From contig NW_001799646.1 in the NCBI RefSeq assembly GCF_000165425.1, forward strand, positions 190,981 to 254,980: DNA of 64,000 nucleotides, in the 5' to 3' direction. How positions within the stretch are numbered: position 1 is the stretch's first letter; each line of letters opens with the position of its first letter. Made by a program: the position numbers and the translations under genes. Below, in pieces: positions 59,541 through 64,000 of the stretch. The notes below the pieces were generated by a model. That model made no database searches and had not been told where the DNA came from. It worked only from the letters and a program-made list of their open reading frames with translations. This DNA is from Paramecium tetraurelia (Eukaryota > Ciliophora > Oligohymenophorea > Peniculida > Parameciidae).

Positions 59541-62500
59541 ATGAGTCATAAACAAGAATTTTCATAAACTCTTTGGGATTAATTCAAATTATCAATATTT
59601 AAGTAAAATCATATCATGTAAGCTTAGTGTCGCTTATTAAATTGTAGGCCAAAACACCCAATCTTTGTAAACCACAATTTTATTATCTCTCATTTAATTT
59701 ATTCAGCTTATATATTTACCCTTTTAAATCTAACTTTAATCGGCTTGGCATAATGTGGCTTTATCAGGGGAAATTCAACAGTTTTTGCAGTATTTTACTA
59801 TAATAAGGATGTTAAACCAGCAAAAAACCTCAACATATTTGGTTGGATTGTACATTGCGATTAGTGTTGTGCTATTAATTGCAGTTATTGTAATTATGGC
59901 CACTATTTTCAAATAACTACTCAATAACCAATTTTTGAGAGTGGTACTAAGCATAGCCTTGAAATTGTTCATGACGGCTGGATTTGTTGAAATTTTGAGA
60001 TTACATTTAGGAGTATATTCATATATATTTATTAATTTTAGTTTTTAGTTTGTAAACGAGATAGCAATGGTTAATTAAAAATGTTGTACACAACAGATTA
60101 AGAATGTTGGACGAGTGGTTACATAATTCATGTCTGCGTAGTAATATTTTCAATAGCAATAATGTTCCTGATTGTAGTAATTGAATCAAAACTCTTTATT
60201 GAGATTAGAAATAATAAAAAGAATGCCTTTTCATAAAGAGAAGGATCTACGTACACATTTATGTTTGTGCATGCATCACTCTCAATGTTACTGTATTGTT
60301 TGTTAGAACAACCAAAATACTCAGTAGTTGTAATTCTAATTTAAGTTCTAACAAGTTTCTTATTCTTTTACAAAATTCGTTTAAAAAGACCTTTCTACAA
60401 CAGACTTGTTTAAAAGCTATGGTCTGCAATTAGTGGTTTAGTTTTTTATACGAATTTTATGCTATTAGCTGCATTTACATTTGAGCATTTAATCTTAATA
60501 GGCACCATAAAGGGTTGGTTGGTGACTTTGCCAATGCTCTTGGTTATTCTCCTGCAAGAACAAAGATAAAATATCAATTTGCTATAAGCTAATTTGATTT
60601 AATAGCTCTCCAGTTAAGAAATAATTTGGCTTTCAGACTTTTTGATTGATTTATGTGAAGATTTTGAAAAGGATCAAAATAAGGAAATTCTAATATTAGG
60701 ATTTTTGGAAGTCCATAAACAAACTTGTTTAAATCCTCAATGTGCAATTAAGACATCATTTGAACTGTCTAAAAAGTTTAAGGATAATAGTAAATATTCA
60801 GATACAAGAATGATTCTAAAAGATATTATTGATTAAACCTACTAACTAGCCCTTCAAATTTACCCTCAAAGTATTGATATCAGACTACATTATGCTTCTT
60901 ACCTATTAGACACTTTGGAATAAGGCTAGAAGGCATTAATTGAGTTGAATAAAGCAGAAGCTTGTTATCCTTCTTTTGGATAGTAATATTTGATATTCAA
61001 GATAAAGAAAACTATTGAGTAAACATATCAAAAATCTTCAATCGCAGCAAAAGAAGTTTACTACATTAAAACAATAGATAGAGGCATCAAATATTAATAT
61101 CAATAAATTAAATAGTTAACTGAAGAATGCACTTATCGTAAAATTTAGTTTTGGAATACATTGTTAGATGAAAATCCAAATTTATCATTACTACAAATTT
61201 TTGGTAATCAAATACTTTAATCGATTCATTTATTAAATAAATAATTATTTAAACTTCTAAGAGGTAATCTTTAAGATGCATAAATTTTTAAATTATTAGA
61301 AAAATTTAACAAATATGTTCACTAATTAGATGCCTTCAAAAGTGTACAAAAAGCAAATAAGAAGATATTAGTTTAACAATAATCTGAACGCTAATTTTTG
61401 AAAAATCAAGATGAATTAAGCTAATATTCTTAACCAGTAATAATTTTGGAATTATTTGGTAAAGCCAATCAACCTACTATAATAAGAAATATCAATTAGG
61501 CCTTCCATTCTTTATTAGGGTATTCTAAGACTGATCTAATTGGCAAACCTATATCACAAATTCTGCAAGATAAGTAATTAATTATAATAACTTAGGTACT
61601 GTAAATTGCACAGTGTCTTTGTTGAAGATTATTTTTCTTCATTAAGATCAGATCAAGTTTATGAAACGTCAGAAAGATCTTAATTTTTGGTAGCTAGAAC
61701 TAATTATATTATTTAGACTTTCAGCACTAACTCAATATATTTGTCTGATAAAGGTATTTTTCAGTTCTGCAGATTGAGATAGGATTAGTGTTTTAGTAAT
61801 TGGGCATACTTAATTTTTAATCTTGATGGAAAAATAGAGAGCATTTCAGCAACTTGCATCTCTATTCTTAATTTAGATTTACGTTAGTTGCAAATTAGAT
61901 AACTTACAATATAAAAACTATTCCCAAATCTTATGGATAATATGGATGATTATCTTAACAAGATGAATGTGATTGTTTTTGAAAATTCTATAACTTCTCT
62001 GACCAAAAGTTCCGATTTTGATGAAAAATAAAATGATTAGATTACTCCTTCGATATATTATGGATAATTATACGAAATATCTGCTAAAAATTACTAGTTT
62101 ACGTAATAGGATTTAAGATAATAGATCTATGGATATTATTTAAAAGTGTAAATAAATGAGCAATTAGCACCCAAGGAAAATTATCTTATCAAAAAGAATA
62201 TTCTTACTCATTAATTTAAATATTCAATTGAATAAAACTCATATATCTGTATCTTATCTTATCATTATTATCATAGTTGAACATTTAGGTTAACAAAATT
62301 CCAATTATGAATCTATCAAAAATGATAGTGAAGTCTAAGATGACCCAAAGGTTTGTGTATTCACTCAGTAAAGTTTTCAAAATAGGAAATAGCCTTCTGT
62401 GACTATTGTAACATAATAAGGATTAGGTCATGATATCAGGACTTTGAGATTGTTTCGGGGAGAAATTAAGGAGATAATTGATCTAGATTAAGATGAAGAA

Positions 62501-64000
62501 GATGATGAATAAATAAGAGAATAAACTTAAAAATTAGAAATCTAAGATTAAAAAGAACAGTCTCAATAAATCAAAATATCTAATCAGCAAGAGCTAATGA
62601 TTCGCCTCTTGAATATCCCTTACTCTCCAATTCTTAAGAAACTCATTTTTATTCTAAATAGTTTAATGATTGTAATGTTTGTTATTGCTATCGTTATGTA
62701 CTCGATATTAAATCAGACTCAAAGTGAATTTTAATCTGCAATCACTCTTTTAACAGCCTCTAATTAAAGATTTGCATCTATACTAAAGATTTAATCAAAT
62801 CTATAGGATTTAAGAGGCTCCTATTTTAATCTTGAACAATATACTATGAAAGCCACTAACGGTAAGTTTGCTGAAATAAATTTTGTTGAGCTTAGCAATG
62901 AATTAAATATTTTATTAGAAAATGATAAGATTTTAACATCAGCCAATATTTTGATAAATGACAAATATTAATCCATTTTAGATATTTTTTAATCTGCCTT
63001 TGTGTAAATGGTTACAATTGACAATTAATATCATAATTTTACTTACCCTTAGGCTATTTAGTAAATGATAGCTAAGGCTATCACATTAAATGGCTCAAGT
63101 TTGTCAAGTTTTGTAGATGAGAATGAAGATTTTCATTATTATCTGCACAATACTCTGAACTCATTGCCAAAGTCTCAATTAGTTTCACAAGCATATTACT
63201 ATTCGAATATTCTAAGTTTAATTGATAATCTTTATTTTGAAGAAATCTCCTTTTTTTCTATTTAGATGAGTTTTTTAACATTGATATTACTGTTTTTTTA
63301 ATTATACCTTTATTTTCATCAAAAAGAGCTTAAAGAGATTATTTCTTTGTATTTAATGATCAGGGAAGATTAAGTTAAAAAGATTGTAAATAAATTTTCA
63401 ACCTTTATATAATTGCTATAAATGAATGAAAATGATGAAGTATTTATTTTTTAATTAAAAGATTGAATCAATTGAAGAAGAGCCTGTAGCTTAAGATGAG
63501 TAAGAGTTCTATTTAGGTTAATCAAATAGAAATAAAAAAAAGAAATCCGTTTTCGAAATTAATAATTATAAAAGAGTACAATTTATCTCTTTGTCATTTT
63601 TGATTCTACTGTATTCTTTTTTTTCTTACTTTTACTTTTCAGCGACTGTAAAATCTTTGATCTATAAATTAGATAATTACTGATTAAACAAACTCATTAG
63701 TACCGTTGGTTAACTTAACATCCTATCTGCCAATACAATATAGGTTGATAGACAATAGTATTAAAGAGTTGCTTTATGACGAAAATGCAGTCTTATTTGA
63801 TGAGCTTAATTCAATAGAGAAATTACAAACTGAATTAGAAGGGGTCAAAAATTTGGATGCTCAACTTCATGCGTTGAATTAAGAAAATGAATAGATTCTA
63901 TCAGATCAATATAAATAGATATTCAATGAAATTTACATTCAAAACCCATGCAATATCATATTGGCTTATGATTCATCAGTAAATTAATCTGCATGTTTGA
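59541..64000 (+). CDS. Giant multi-pass membrane protein with PAS-like domain (member 2), 3' end outside the window
   Basis: Open to the window edge, 1436 codons so far; introns 59603-59627, 60013-60041, 61574-61595, 62249-62276, 63440-63461 and 63648-63672. It parallels the minus-strand neighbour: helical N-terminus (ILLSLIQFIQLIYLPF, VGLYIAISVVLLIAVIVIMA), the ECW signature after intron 2 (LYTTDQECWTSGYIIHV), VHKQTCLNPQC (~385), TPR-like helices, PAS-like IRNINQAFHSLLGYSKTDLI (~630), an acidic/Gln stretch and late helices (LIFILNSLMIVMFVIAIVMY and another near 63560). The true start is ATG 59541; ATGs in other frames near 59750 are not used because the intron at 59603-59627 joins the conserved frame. 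Divergent from member 1, whose sequence has drifted far. Confidence 0.88.

Overview
The window is protein-coding nuclear DNA from a Paramecium-like ciliate, most likely the macronuclear genome. Four signs in the sequence point there. (1) It is strongly A+T-rich. (2) Conserved proteins read through only if TAA and TAG mean glutamine; every gene I could close ends at TGA. (3) About 70 introns, 19-32 nt long and mostly GTA...TAG, restore frame exactly inside conserved domains. (4) The gene families fit a ciliate: radial spoke protein, alveolin-type cortical protein, pentapeptide/WD40 proteins and large PAS-membrane proteins. No telomere repeats are seen, so the window is internal to a chromosome. 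Gene models were built by hand-translating both strands in this code. In all multi-exon models exon length sums to a multiple of three.

Layout. 1-2602: the 3' part of a SET-domain protein facing the CCR4-NOT subunit CNOT9. 3772-7037: left arm of a ~3.25-kb inverted duplication carrying a pentapeptide + 14-WD40 gene. 8475-18178: three-repeat Myb, radial spoke protein 3, tRNA-dihydrouridine synthase, TBC Rab-GAP, a PDE6-delta-like prenyl-binding protein, a small membrane protein and a B-box protein. 19226-29668: DHHC palmitoyltransferase, AKTIP/FTS-like UEV, Qa-SNARE, a multi-pass membrane protein, a PPIE-type RRM protein and an MFS transporter, with several small unknowns. 30550-34597: NEK-like kinase, dual-specificity phosphatase, kelch protein. 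35133-38377: right arm of the inverted duplication. 38914-53148: alveolin-like protein, RING-CH and EGF-TM-RING-H2 ubiquitin-ligase candidates, a 991-residue low-complexity protein, a cyclic-nucleotide-binding-like protein, a sarcosine-oxidase-like flavoenzyme and class I fructose-bisphosphate aldolase. 54276-54347: tRNA-Trp(CCA). 54393-64000: two head-to-head paralogous giant PAS-membrane proteins, the second cut by the window end.

There are no operons. Genes are packed as divergent or convergent neighbours, sometimes 16-50 bp apart, separated by A+T-rich spacers of 0.3-1.9 kb. Themes recur without being a proven system: cilia/cortex (RSPH3, PDE6D, alveolin), membrane traffic (TBC, SNARE, AKTIP, DHHC) and ubiquitin/phospho signalling. 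I found no convincing new multi-gene system. The most unusual structures are the inverted duplication with its small lesions and the head-to-head PAS-membrane pair.
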